A stretch of 58,511 nt of DNA from an uncultured Elusimicrobium sp. (GTDB taxonomy: Bacteria > Elusimicrobiota > Elusimicrobia > Elusimicrobiales > Elusimicrobiaceae). The stretch lies in assembly GCA_902787065.1 (NCBI GenBank), contig CADAFA010000001.1:1-58511 (forward strand). Reading direction: 5' to 3'. A program made the translations under genes and the position numbers. The notes under the pieces were generated by a model. It worked only from the letters and a program-made list of their open reading frames with translations, searched no databases and was not told the DNA's origin. Numbering within the stretch: position 1 is the stretch's first letter; every line of letters begins with the position of its first letter. Positions 9,049-16,081 of this stretch are shown in pieces.

Positions 9049-10343
9049 AAAAATTTTATTGTTTTGTTTTTTTATTTTTTTCTCTTTCAGTTCTTACCCA
9101 AGCCCAACAATACCGTTTGAAATATTCTACAGATGAAAGCAGACCATTATCTTTGGAAAATGTTATTCGTTTATCAATCGAAAACAGCTATGATTTGCTT
9201 TTAATTGAACAAGATTTAATTATCTCCCAACAACGTATAAAAGAGGCAAAGTTTTTATATTTTCCCCAATTTAGTCTAAATGGTTCCGCAACTGCCTATA
9301 ATTTAGATTACCCCATAATTTTACCTGAAATGATAGGACAACGCATATTAATGCCTGATTCAAATCACAGAAAAGAGGATTTATTTTATGGTGTAGGAAT
9401 TACGGCAGTCCAATATATATACGGAGGCGGAAGGATTTCGAGCACTTTAGACTTAGCCCGCGCTTCAAACAAAGAAATACAAAGCCGTTATCAAAATGCA
9501 AAAAATACCGTAATATATGAAGCTAAAAAAGCATTCTATGAATATTTGTATGCGCAAGAAAAAAATAAACTTGCCAAAGAGGTATTAAACCAAGCAAAAC
9601 AAATTGCCAGAACTAGGGAGTTAAACCAAGTACAGAAAATTTTAGTATCTGCTGAGATATCTTCCTTAGAAAGTATTACTTCTAAAGCAAAAGCTGATTT
9701 AAATAAAGCAAAAATAAAACTTTTAAAAGTCCTAAATAAAGAACTTAACAGCGAAGTTTCATTTGAAGGATCTTTAGATTATATCCCTCTTGAAACTGAC
9801 TTAAAAAAATTAAACTTATGGGCAATGGAGTTTCGTCCTGAAGTTAAAAGTGCAATGTATAAACTGGAAATGGATAATATTGCAGTTAAGTTATCTTTAA
9901 CCCGAAGTTATCCGGATATTTTACTCGGTGCTTCTTATGACAGGCAAGGCGTGGATAATTTAAAACAAGAAAATATGCAGTTAAGTTTGGCGGTAAAATT
10001 ACCTCTTGGCTACGATTATACAACCCAAATAAAACAAAAAAGGGCGGAACAACGTCAAACAGTTTTAAGGCAGGCTGCAATAGAAGATTCTGTAAGAATG
10101 CAAGTTTTGGAAGCCTATAACAATTTAGTTTATTGGCAAGAAGAAGCCCCGGCCCGTATTAAAACCTGGGAAACGATTAAAACCCAATTTCAAGATTTTA
10201 TGAAAACAAAATCAAATTTTAAAGATACTTTTGAATCTTTGAATTATTACTATCAGGCAGGGGTTAAAAATATCGAAGCAAAAAAAGAACATCTTGAAGC
10301 CATTGCCAATCTTGAAAATGCGGTAGGAAAAGATTTAAAATAA
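9045..10343 (+). CDS. TolC-family outer membrane protein
   Basis: After a cleavable signal peptide (about 1-20, ending TQAQ) the 432-residue protein shows the outer membrane efflux (OEP) pattern: two repeats of long alpha-helical hairpins beginning at LSLENVIRLSIENSYDLLL. The hairpins are broken by beta-strand segments, for example YFPQFSLNGSATAYN and YPDILLGASYDRQG. Such proteins trimerise into a channel through the outer membrane for efflux pumps or type I secretion. No inner-membrane pump or adaptor gene is adjacent, so the partner is elsewhere or the role differs. Confidence 0.88.
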   Translation: MKKFYCFVFLFFSLSVLTQAQQYRLKYSTDESRPLSLENVIRLSIENSYDLLLIEQDLIISQQRIKEAKFLYFPQFSLNGSATAYNLDYPIILPEMIGQRILMPDSNHRKEDLFYGVGITAVQYIYGGGRISSTLDLARASNKEIQSRYQNAKNTVIYEAKKAFYEYLYAQEKNKLAKEVLNQAKQIARTRELNQVQKILVSAEISSLESITSKAKADLNKAKIKLLKVLNKELNSEVSFEGSLDYIPLETDLKKLNLWAMEFRPEVKSAMYKLEMDNIAVKLSLTRSYPDILLGASYDRQGVDNLKQENMQLSLAVKLPLGYDYTTQIKQKRAEQRQTVLRQAAIEDSVRMQVLEAYNNLVYWQEEAPARIKTWETIKTQFQDFMKTKSNFKDTFESLNYYYQAGVKNIEAKKEHLEAIANLENAVGKDLK

Positions 10344-10344
10344 A

Positions 10345-11301
10345 ATGCCGTATCGTTTAATAAAACTACTACTAATATTTTTATTTTGCTTTTTAGGGCA
10401 AAATATTTTTGCTGTTACAGCAAAAGAAGAAGATGCTATCTTGCGTGATTTTGCCTGGCAAAAATTTATAGAACTACCAAAACAGGAACGATCAAAAGTA
10501 GGGGTAACTTTATCTGCCGGTGCTTTGCGAGGAGCTTCCCATATAGGGGTTATGGAAGTCTTATCCGAAGCCGGCCTTCCGATTGATTACATGTCAGGGG
10601 CTTCAATGGGATGTATAGTGGGTGCCTTATATAATGCAGGATTACCTTTGGAACACTTACAACATTTAGTAAACAATATAAACACAAATCATATTTCAAA
10701 AGACTTCAATATCGGCGGTATATTAAGATATTTATTTGCAGAGAAATTATTTTCTTCTGCTGAATTCCAAGAATTTATTGACAAAGAAGTAGGCTCCAAA
10801 AACTATGAAGATCTACCTATACCTTTTGCTTGCGTATCTGCAGATATTAAGACCGGTGAGAAGGTTATTTTTGACAGCGGTCCCTTATCTTTAGGTGTTA
10901 GGGCAAGCATGAATTTGCCGGGGATTTTTGAACCTGTAGAATACCGTCAAAGACTCTTAGTGGATGGCGGAATTGTGGATTATATGCCTGTGGATTTAGT
11001 TAAAAAAATGGGTGCTGATTTTATAATTGCGGTTTATGCTTTACCAAGTTTTGCCGGAACTAAACCGTCAAATGTTATGGGTTATGTCTTAAGAATAGGG
11101 GATTTAAGAGGTGCAGTTTTAACAGAAAATTCAGAAAGGCAGGCAGATTTTGTGATACTTTCCAGAGTCGGGGAAATCAGCTCTTCTGACCTATCAAAAA
11201 CAAATTTAGCTATAGAAATAGGGGCCTCTTCGGCTTATCAGGCTTTGCCTAAACTTAAAGAACAATTAATCATCAGCGGGGTTAATTATGTCTTTCAATA
11301 A
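10345..11301 (+). CDS. Patatin-like phospholipase, exported
   Basis: The patatin catalytic dyad motifs are clear: the oxyanion-hole region (GALRGASHIGVMEVL), the nucleophile elbow GASMG with its Ser, and the aspartate motif DGGIVDYMP. A signal peptide (about residues 1-24) suggests periplasmic or envelope location, in the RssA/NTE-like bacterial subgroup. It would hydrolyse phospholipids or other acyl esters. It follows the TolC-like gene by one base and overlaps the next gene by 14 bases. Confidence 0.88.
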   Translation: MPYRLIKLLLIFLFCFLGQNIFAVTAKEEDAILRDFAWQKFIELPKQERSKVGVTLSAGALRGASHIGVMEVLSEAGLPIDYMSGASMGCIVGALYNAGLPLEHLQHLVNNINTNHISKDFNIGGILRYLFAEKLFSSAEFQEFIDKEVGSKNYEDLPIPFACVSADIKTGEKVIFDSGPLSLGVRASMNLPGIFEPVEYRQRLLVDGGIVDYMPVDLVKKMGADFIIAVYALPSFAGTKPSNVMGYVLRIGDLRGAVLTENSERQADFVILSRVGEISSSDLSKTNLAIEIGASSAYQALPKLKEQLIISGVNYVFQ

Positions 11302-12259
11302 AATATTTGTTTTATTCTTAATTACTTTATTCTTACCTTTACAAAGCGAAGCTTTTTTAGGAATAATAAAAAGATTTGACCAAAAACAAAAAATTACCGC
11401 CGCCCGTGAGGCCTATGCAAAAGGAAATTATCAGGAAGCCATAGAAATAGGCCAAAAATTTTTAACAGAAAACCAAGAAGCCCCAAAACGAAGGGCACGC
11501 CGTATTTACCTGGTGCTTGGAAATGCTTATGCCGCCCTTGATGACTATGACCATGCTCTATTAACCTATAATGAAGCCCTGGAAGTTTTACCAAAAGACC
11601 TTGAACTTAATTTAGCTTTAGCAAATTTATACTACAAAACAGAACTCTATGACAAAGCAATAGAATTTTACAACAGAGCTTTACAAATTGATAAAGATAA
11701 TCCAAAAGCTTTACTCGGTTTAGGCAGAGCTTATTTAAAGATAGGATTTTTATCTAAATCACGGCACTACTTTAAAGATTATTTAAATCAAAACAAAGAA
11801 AAAGATGCTTCTGTTTATTATGACTATGCAATATCTAATTTTCTGTCTAATAACTTAAATATGGCAATCGAATATGCACAAAAAGCACAAGAAATTGATA
11901 ACAATAACCCTGATATTTATTTCCTAATTGCAAAAATTCACAACAACTTAAATGAAAATAAAATGGCAAATGAAAATATTAACAAAGCCTTACAATTATC
12001 CGATAACAGGGAAGATATTTTATTAACTTCACTCCTTTGGAAAGCCTATAAAAAAGATACCGCAAATGATGCTCTAAAAGAAATTAAAGAATATCAAAAA
12101 CAAAATCCTAACAGCCAACTTGCTGTTTTTATTGAAGGTATATCTTTATTAACCCAAGGAAAAAAACAAAAAGCTTTAAGCATTTTTAAAAAAATAAAAG
12201 AACAAAATAATGATAGTTTTATCAAACAAATTGCAGAACAAATTATAAAAAATAATTGA
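11288..12259 (+). CDS. TPR-repeat exported protein
   Basis: The signal peptide (1-22, ending QSEAF) is followed by at least five tetratricopeptide repeats, for example LVLGNAYAALDDYDHALLTY, LALANLYYKTELYDKAIEFY and LLGLGRAYLKIGFLSKSRHY. TPR arrays are protein-protein scaffolds, so the partner cannot be read from the sequence. It is the last gene of the run of overlapping genes starting at the fumarase, and coaX begins 6 bases after it. Periplasmic location is an inference from the signal peptide. Confidence 0.82.
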   Translation: MSFNKIFVLFLITLFLPLQSEAFLGIIKRFDQKQKITAAREAYAKGNYQEAIEIGQKFLTENQEAPKRRARRIYLVLGNAYAALDDYDHALLTYNEALEVLPKDLELNLALANLYYKTELYDKAIEFYNRALQIDKDNPKALLGLGRAYLKIGFLSKSRHYFKDYLNQNKEKDASVYYDYAISNFLSNNLNMAIEYAQKAQEIDNNNPDIYFLIAKIHNNLNENKMANENINKALQLSDNREDILLTSLLWKAYKKDTANDALKEIKEYQKQNPNSQLAVFIEGISLLTQGKKQKALSIFKKIKEQNNDSFIKQIAEQIIKNN

Positions 12260-12265
12260 GGGTTT

Positions 12266-13035
12266 ATGTTGCTTACTATTGACGTCGGAAACACACAAAT
12301 ATATTGCGGTATTTTAAAAAATAATAAGGTTAAAGCACGTTTCAGACATACTTCAAACGGTGCAGTTACCGCAGATGAACTAGGCATATTTTTATTAAAT
12401 GCTTTGACCGCAAACGGTATTAAAAAAATGCTATAAAACAAGTGGCAATATCTTCTGTAGTGCCGGCAATAACACGTTCAATTATACATTCAATTAAAAA
12501 ATATTTTGATTTAAATCCTTTTGTAATAGATGAAAAAACAAAAACAAAAATTTACTTTGATAACAGTACTATTAACGGCCTTGGGGCAGACAGAATCGCC
12601 GACATTGATGGGGCTTTTTACCTGTACCCAAAAACAAATTTGCTAATCATAGATTTTGGCACCGCAATAACTTTTGATGCCGTAGCAAAAGATGGTAAAT
12701 ATTTAGGTGGTGCAATTTGTGCAGGGCCGATGCTTTCAATGCGGGCATTAGCAGGCGGAACAGCTTTACTTTCTACTGTGGAAATTAAAAAACCAAAATA
12801 TGCTGCAGGCTTAACTACCGAAACCCAAATACAAACAGGTTTAGTTTTGGGTACCATCGGGCTTGTTAAGGAAATTGTTACCCGCCTAAAACAAGAGTGC
12901 TTTAAAAAAGAAAAATTTATTATTATCGGAACAGGCGGGCTCGGGCGTTTATTTGAAAAAGAAAATATTTTTGACTTATATGAACCGGACCTTATTTTGT
13001 TTGGCCTGTCCGCTTTAGTAAAGGCAAATAAATGA
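12266..13035 (+). pseudogene. coaX: Type III pantothenate kinase, interrupted by a -1 frameshift at an A7 tract
   Basis: CoaX phosphorylates pantothenate in the first step of coenzyme A synthesis. From ATG 12266 (GAGGG upstream) the frame reads MLLTIDVGNTQIYCGILK, the family's phosphate-binding start, but ends at TAA 12434-12436. The rest of the enzyme continues in the frame one base back: AIKQVAISSVVPAITRSI, GADRIAD, LLIIDFGTAITFDA and GGAICAGP. The switch falls in seven A (12422-12428); one more A would restore about 256 residues. Both halves look well conserved, so this may be a recent mutation, an assembly error, or a site rescued by slippage. The 3' end overlaps the NYN gene by ATGA. Confidence 0.85.
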
Positions 13036-13427
13036 TATCAACTAAACCGACAATTTACTTAATTGACGCTTTAAATTTTTTAAGAAGTTTTTTGCAAGTT
13101 CCAAAGCAAGAGGAAGAAAAAACTTTACGTGCTCTAATTGCAGCCTTAAATGAGGCCGCAACTGAAGATTATAAAGGAACAACTTTTCGCTTAATTATAG
13201 ACGGCGGGTTTAGGAATATCGGCCCTACTTCGCCTGAAAATGTGGATGCCTTATTTTCAGAAGATCAAACCGCTGATGAAGTAATTTTAGAACAAGCAAT
13301 TTATTTAAAAAATTCCGCGCGGCGGGTTTGTGTGGTAACTTATGACCGCGGTATAACAAATACTTTGAGAGGGGAAGGAGTCAAAATTTTAAGTTGTGAA
13401 AAATTTTTTGATACTTTTCTCTCATAA
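13032..13427 (+). CDS. NYN-domain (YacP-like) protein, putative endoribonuclease
   Basis: This 131-residue protein has the PIN/NYN-like nuclease arrangement. An early Asp follows the first strand (TIYLIDALNFLRSF, D near residue 11), more acidic residues lie in the middle (RLIIDGGF, DQTADEVI), and a late VVTYDRGI precedes the C-terminal strand. It resembles B. subtilis YacP/Rae1, a ribosome-associated mRNA endonuclease, but is shorter and the specific role is not provable here. It overlaps coaX by four bases. Confidence 0.72.
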   Translation: MISTKPTIYLIDALNFLRSFLQVPKQEEEKTLRALIAALNEAATEDYKGTTFRLIIDGGFRNIGPTSPENVDALFSEDQTADEVILEQAIYLKNSARRVCVVTYDRGITNTLRGEGVKILSCEKFFDTFLS

Positions 13428-13447
13428 TTTGCTAAAATATATGTGTT

Positions 13448-13531
13448 GGGCTGGTGGCGGAATTGGTAGACGCGTCAGACTTAAAATCTGATGATCGCAA
13501 GATCGTGGGGGTTCGAGTCCCCCCCTGCCCA
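13448..13531 (+). tRNA. tRNA-Leu(TAA)
   Basis: The cloverleaf is complete. The acceptor arms GGGCTGG and CCTGCCC pair except for one T-T mismatch. The anticodon stem is TCAGA/TCTGA with loop CTTAAAA, giving anticodon TAA. There is a long variable arm (GATGATCGCAAGATCGT region) typical of leucine tRNA, and a T-arm with GTTCGAG. The 3' CCA is not encoded. A terminator-like hairpin follows. Confidence 0.95.
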
Positions 13532-13551
13532 CACTTTTAAAATTAATTGCC

Positions 13552-13575
13552 GCCGCATAAAGCGGCTATTTTTTT
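13552..13575 (+). terminator. Rho-independent terminator after tRNA-Leu(TAA)
   Basis: The GC stem GCCGC (13552-13556) and GCGGC (13562-13566), with loop ATAAA, is followed by TATTTTTTT. It lies between the tRNA and psd and ends just before the psd ribosome binding site. Confidence 0.7.
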
Positions 13576-13585
13576 AGGAGGCAAT

Positions 13586-14266
13586 ATGTTAGAAGATTTT
13601 ATAATAACTTTAAAAAAGACTTTTTCTTGGGTAACCACTATCTTGCCGCAAGGTATAAAATTTGCAATAAAAGTTTTAGCAGCAGCCATAATTTTCTGCA
13701 TTTTAGGCTTATTCTTTTTAGATGATATTTTTATGCCTCTTTCTTCTATTTGTTTAGTTCTGACAGTTTTTGTATTATTTTTCTTCCGTGACCCGGAACG
13801 GAAAACAAAATTTAATGAAAATGAAATAACTGCCCCTGCCGACGGTACTGTTTTATCTATCAAAACGGAAGGGGACCCAAATACTATAGTCGTCCGCATG
13901 TTCCTTTCAGTTTTTAATGTGCATGTACAACGCGCACCTGTCAGCGGCACAGTTATTGAAACAAAATACACAAAAGGCACTTTTCTTTTTGCCAATAACC
14001 CAAATGCCGATAGAAATGAGCGCAATTTAATTTCCTTTAATACCCCAAAAGGCGATATCACAATAGAACAAATAACCGGTGCTATTGCAAGACGCATTGA
14101 GTGCTGGGTTGAAAAAGGTCAAAAGGTTGATATAGGGCAGCGTGTTGGTTTTATTCGTTTTGGTTCCCAAGTCGCTTTATATTTACCCAAAGATAAAGTT
14201 ACTTTAACTGTCAAAGAGGGCCAATGCGTACAAGGTGGCCTCACCGTAATGGGGCTTTGGAGGTAA
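13586..14266 (+). CDS. psd: Phosphatidylserine decarboxylase proenzyme
   Basis: This enzyme makes phosphatidylethanolamine from phosphatidylserine. Self-cleavage at the Gly-Ser in FIRFGSQVALYLP (near residues 185-197) should generate the pyruvoyl cofactor. Upstream segments VLFFFRDPERK and SVFNVHVQRAPVSG are characteristic. The 226-residue length fits the short PSD-A type with one N-terminal membrane region of two hydrophobic segments. Start 13586 is chosen over 13547 because AGGAGG (13576-13581) precedes it. pssA follows after one base. Confidence 0.92.
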   Translation: MLEDFIITLKKTFSWVTTILPQGIKFAIKVLAAAIIFCILGLFFLDDIFMPLSSICLVLTVFVLFFFRDPERKTKFNENEITAPADGTVLSIKTEGDPNTIVVRMFLSVFNVHVQRAPVSGTVIETKYTKGTFLFANNPNADRNERNLISFNTPKGDITIEQITGAIARRIECWVEKGQKVDIGQRVGFIRFGSQVALYLPKDKVTLTVKEGQCVQGGLTVMGLWR

Positions 14267-14267
14267 T

Positions 14268-15044
14268 ATGGTAAATTTTCAAAAAGTTAAACACATGGGT
14301 ATTGTTACAATACCGTCCTTATTTACGATCGGCAATATCACTTGCGGATTTTTCTCCATACTTGCTTCTGTGGAAGGGGATTTTTATTTTGCAGGTATTT
14401 TGATTTTCGTCGCCATGCTTTTTGATGCTTTTGACGGGCGCGTTGCAAGGTTATTACATGCTGAATCTTCGTTTGGTGTAGAGATGGATTCTTTGGCAGA
14501 CTTAATTTCCTTTTGCGCAGCACCGGCCTTTTTGATTTATTACATTGCTTTAAGGGAAACATCTTTTGGTGCCCCTATTTCTTTTATCTTCATGCTTTTT
14601 GGTGCTATTCGTTTGGCTAAATTTAACGTGTTGGCAAATTCCGGTAAAGGGTCAAAAAAATACTTTTCCGGTTTACCTACACCGGCAGCGGCAGCAGTTT
14701 TAGTTTCCCTTGCCTTATCTTATGATGCCCTTTCTTTAGAAGAAGTCAGGAGGGTTTTACCGATAGCAAAAGTTTATATTCCCTACATTTTCAGTGCTGT
14801 ATCTTTGATAACTTTAGGGCTTGCGCTTTTGATGGTTTCAAATATTCCTTATGCTGCGTTTAAAAATAAACAAACGGGACAAAACAGGAAAGTTACACTT
14901 GGCAAATTTTTGTTTTTAGCGATTTTAATTATTTTATTCATCAAGTATCCGCAAGACATTATTTTTATAGTTTTCGGCCTATATGCTTTAATAGGTTTGA
15001 TAGTTGCTCTTGTACGTAAATTTATCAATTTAAACACAAAATAA
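14268..15044 (+). CDS. pssA: CDP-diacylglycerol-serine O-phosphatidyltransferase
   Basis: A multi-pass membrane enzyme that makes phosphatidylserine from CDP-diacylglycerol and serine. The CDP-alcohol phosphotransferase motif DG-x2-AR-x8-G-x3-D-x3-D is seen as DGRVARLLHAESSFGVEMDS followed by LAD. It has six to eight hydrophobic segments and 258 residues, a usual length. With psd it forms the two-step phosphatidylethanolamine pathway in one operon. Confidence 0.93.
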   Translation: MVNFQKVKHMGIVTIPSLFTIGNITCGFFSILASVEGDFYFAGILIFVAMLFDAFDGRVARLLHAESSFGVEMDSLADLISFCAAPAFLIYYIALRETSFGAPISFIFMLFGAIRLAKFNVLANSGKGSKKYFSGLPTPAAAAVLVSLALSYDALSLEEVRRVLPIAKVYIPYIFSAVSLITLGLALLMVSNIPYAAFKNKQTGQNRKVTLGKFLFLAILIILFIKYPQDIIFIVFGLYALIGLIVALVRKFINLNTK

Positions 15045-15055
15045 ACTTTAACTAC

Positions 15056-15139
15056 GGGCGGGTGGCGGAATTGGCAGACGCGTACGGCTCAGGACCGTAT
15101 GTCCTAACGGACTTAGGGGTTCAAATCCCCTCTCGCCCA
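15056..15139 (+). tRNA. tRNA-Leu(CAG)
   Basis: The acceptor arms GGGCGGG and CTCGCCC pair with one G-T. The anticodon stem TACGG/CCGTA encloses loop CTCAGGA, anticodon CAG. There is a long variable arm and the T-loop TTCAAAT. CCA is not encoded. Its T-arm sequence recurs in both orientations just downstream (see the element at 15183). Confidence 0.95.
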
Positions 15140-15149
15140 AAATAAAAAT

Positions 15150-15171
15150 ACACCCTTTCGGGTGTTTTTTT
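15150..15171 (+). terminator. Rho-independent terminator after tRNA-Leu(CAG), copy 1
   Basis: The stem ACACCC/GGGTGT with loop TTTC is followed by six T. It is placed 10 bases after the tRNA. A second identical hairpin occurs at 15335. Confidence 0.85.
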
Positions 15172-15182
15172 ATTTTCGGCTG

Positions 15183-15334
15183 CGCAATGCCAACTGCTTG
15201 GCATTGCGGGGGATTTGAAGGGCGGAGCGATGTTTTTGTTTGAAGCACGAAGTGCTGAAAGGCAAAAACCGCGAGCCCAGGGGTGGAGGAAAATTCCGTC
15301 AGGAATTTTACCGTAACCCAAATCCCCTCTTAAT
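15183..15334. repeat. Hairpin-rich non-coding element carrying copies of the tRNA T-arm sequence
   Basis: No believable gene lies in the 336 bases between pssA and the pilin apart from the tRNA. Hairpin 1 has an 11-bp perfect stem (15183-15193 with 15198-15208, loop CTGC). It is followed by GGGGATTTGAA (15208-15218), the reverse complement of the tRNA T-arm. Hairpin 2 is long and interrupted (15220-15278): GGGC/GCCC, GCG/CGC, GTTTTTG/CAAAAAC and AGCAC/GTGCT. Hairpin 3 is AAAATTCC, loop GTCA, GGAATTTT. A direct copy of the T-arm end (CAAATCCCCTCT) lies at about 15319-15330. It may be a miniature mobile element, a recombination scar or a structured RNA. Confidence 0.6.
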
Positions 15335-15356
15335 ACACCCTTTCGGGTGTTTTTTT
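15335..15356 (+). terminator. Rho-independent terminator, copy 2
   Basis: Same stem-loop as at 15150 (ACACCC, TTTC, GGGTGT) with a following T run. The two copies bracket the hairpin-rich element, so either a duplication or an insertion created the arrangement. Confidence 0.75.
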
Positions 15357-15380
15357 ATTTTTCTGAGAGTAGTGTGACAA

Positions 15381-15878
15381 CTAAATTTTTATTATACAAC
15401 CGCTATGATAACCTGTGGGAAAATTATTTTTGATTGTATTATTACATATTTTACGACAAATTTTTTCTTTAATTTCTCTTGATAAAGTACTATTGCCAAA
15501 GGGCCCATTATAGTAATAACAAAAAAATTCACCTAAAAGTATTTGTTCCCATTCCTCATAAGCATAACCTATACGTATATCAGTTTTATTGTTACGAAGA
15601 ATTACGTGGCTATTACTAATATCATAATATGTAATATCTGCCATAATAGGCAAATCTATATCTAATAAATCTATTCTGTCAGCATATTCCCCTTTCACTA
15701 AATAATAACGTTGTTGTGCTTCAGCAATATTTTTAATTATACTCATTTGTGTTTTTGTTTTTACCAAGTTTACTACATAATAATACTGCGGCAGTGCAAT
15801 TGCCGCTAAAATACCGATAATTAAAACTACTACTAATAATTCTAACAATGTAAAACCTTTCTTATTATTTTTTATCAT
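15381..15878 (-). CDS. Type IV pilin-like protein (PilE-like), G-1 type
   Basis: A short basic leader MIKNNKKG is cut before FTLLELLVVV, and the long hydrophobic helix continues through ALPQYY. The total is 165 residues, normal for a type IVa pilin or minor pilin. Four Cys occur in the C-terminal quarter (CYYY, CRKIC, GCII), able to form the D-region disulfide. The start at 15878 is chosen because AGGAG lies 11 bases upstream; a GTG at 15890 is the alternative. The promoter region has a 17-T tract. It is a single-gene unit with the amidase divergently oriented on neither side (both on the minus strand). Confidence 0.9.
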   Translation of the reverse strand: MIKNNKKGFTLLELLVVVLIIGILAAIALPQYYYVVNLVKTKTQMSIIKNIAEAQQRYYLVKGEYADRIDLLDIDLPIMADITYYDISNSHVILRNNKTDIRIGYAYEEWEQILLGEFFCYYYNGPFGNSTLSREIKEKICRKICNNTIKNNFPTGYHSGCIIKI

Positions 15879-15908
15879 ACTTATAAACACTCCTAAATTG
15901 ATTCATAC

Positions 15909-15961
15909 AGCGTTTTTAATTTAACTGTATACTATATTGTACAGAAAAAAAAAAAAAAAAA
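15909..15961 (-). promoter_or_regulatory. Pilin promoter with 17-T tract and shared leader block
   Basis: Read on the minus strand, 17 T (15961-15945) are followed by CTGT and a 32-base block (15940-15909). The block begins ACAATATAGTATA and ends TAAATTAAAAACGCT. It matches 30 of 32 bases at 37589-37620 before another pilin. TATAGT (15936-15931) is the likely -10 box. No good -35 hexamer is seen upstream of the tract, so activity may depend on tract length or an activator. Confidence 0.6.
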
Positions 15962-16081
15962 CAAAACTGAGTATAAAAAACCCAGCTAATATTTTTGAGG
16001 AAATTTTGATTTTTACCGCTAGTAATTGTGAAAGTAAAACTGTAATGTGCGAAAATGTTACGACATTACACAAAATATTAT

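Noticed and set aside
12422..12428. Programmed -1 ribosomal frameshift in coaX
   Set aside because: The codons read ATT AAA AAA ATG, so the heptamer is T-AAA-AAA and lacks the X-XXY-YYZ form; no clear downstream stimulatory hairpin was seen. Mutation, error or transcript slippage fits better.
13543..14097. 184-residue minus-strand open frame opposite psd
   Set aside because: It is the antisense shadow of a well-supported psd gene and has no family features or ribosome site.
15048..15321. Short minus-strand open frames across tRNA-Leu(CAG) and the hairpin element
   Set aside because: They read through a tRNA gene and show the familiar tRNA-antisense peptide (GFEPLS). There is no ribosome site and the hairpins explain the sequence.
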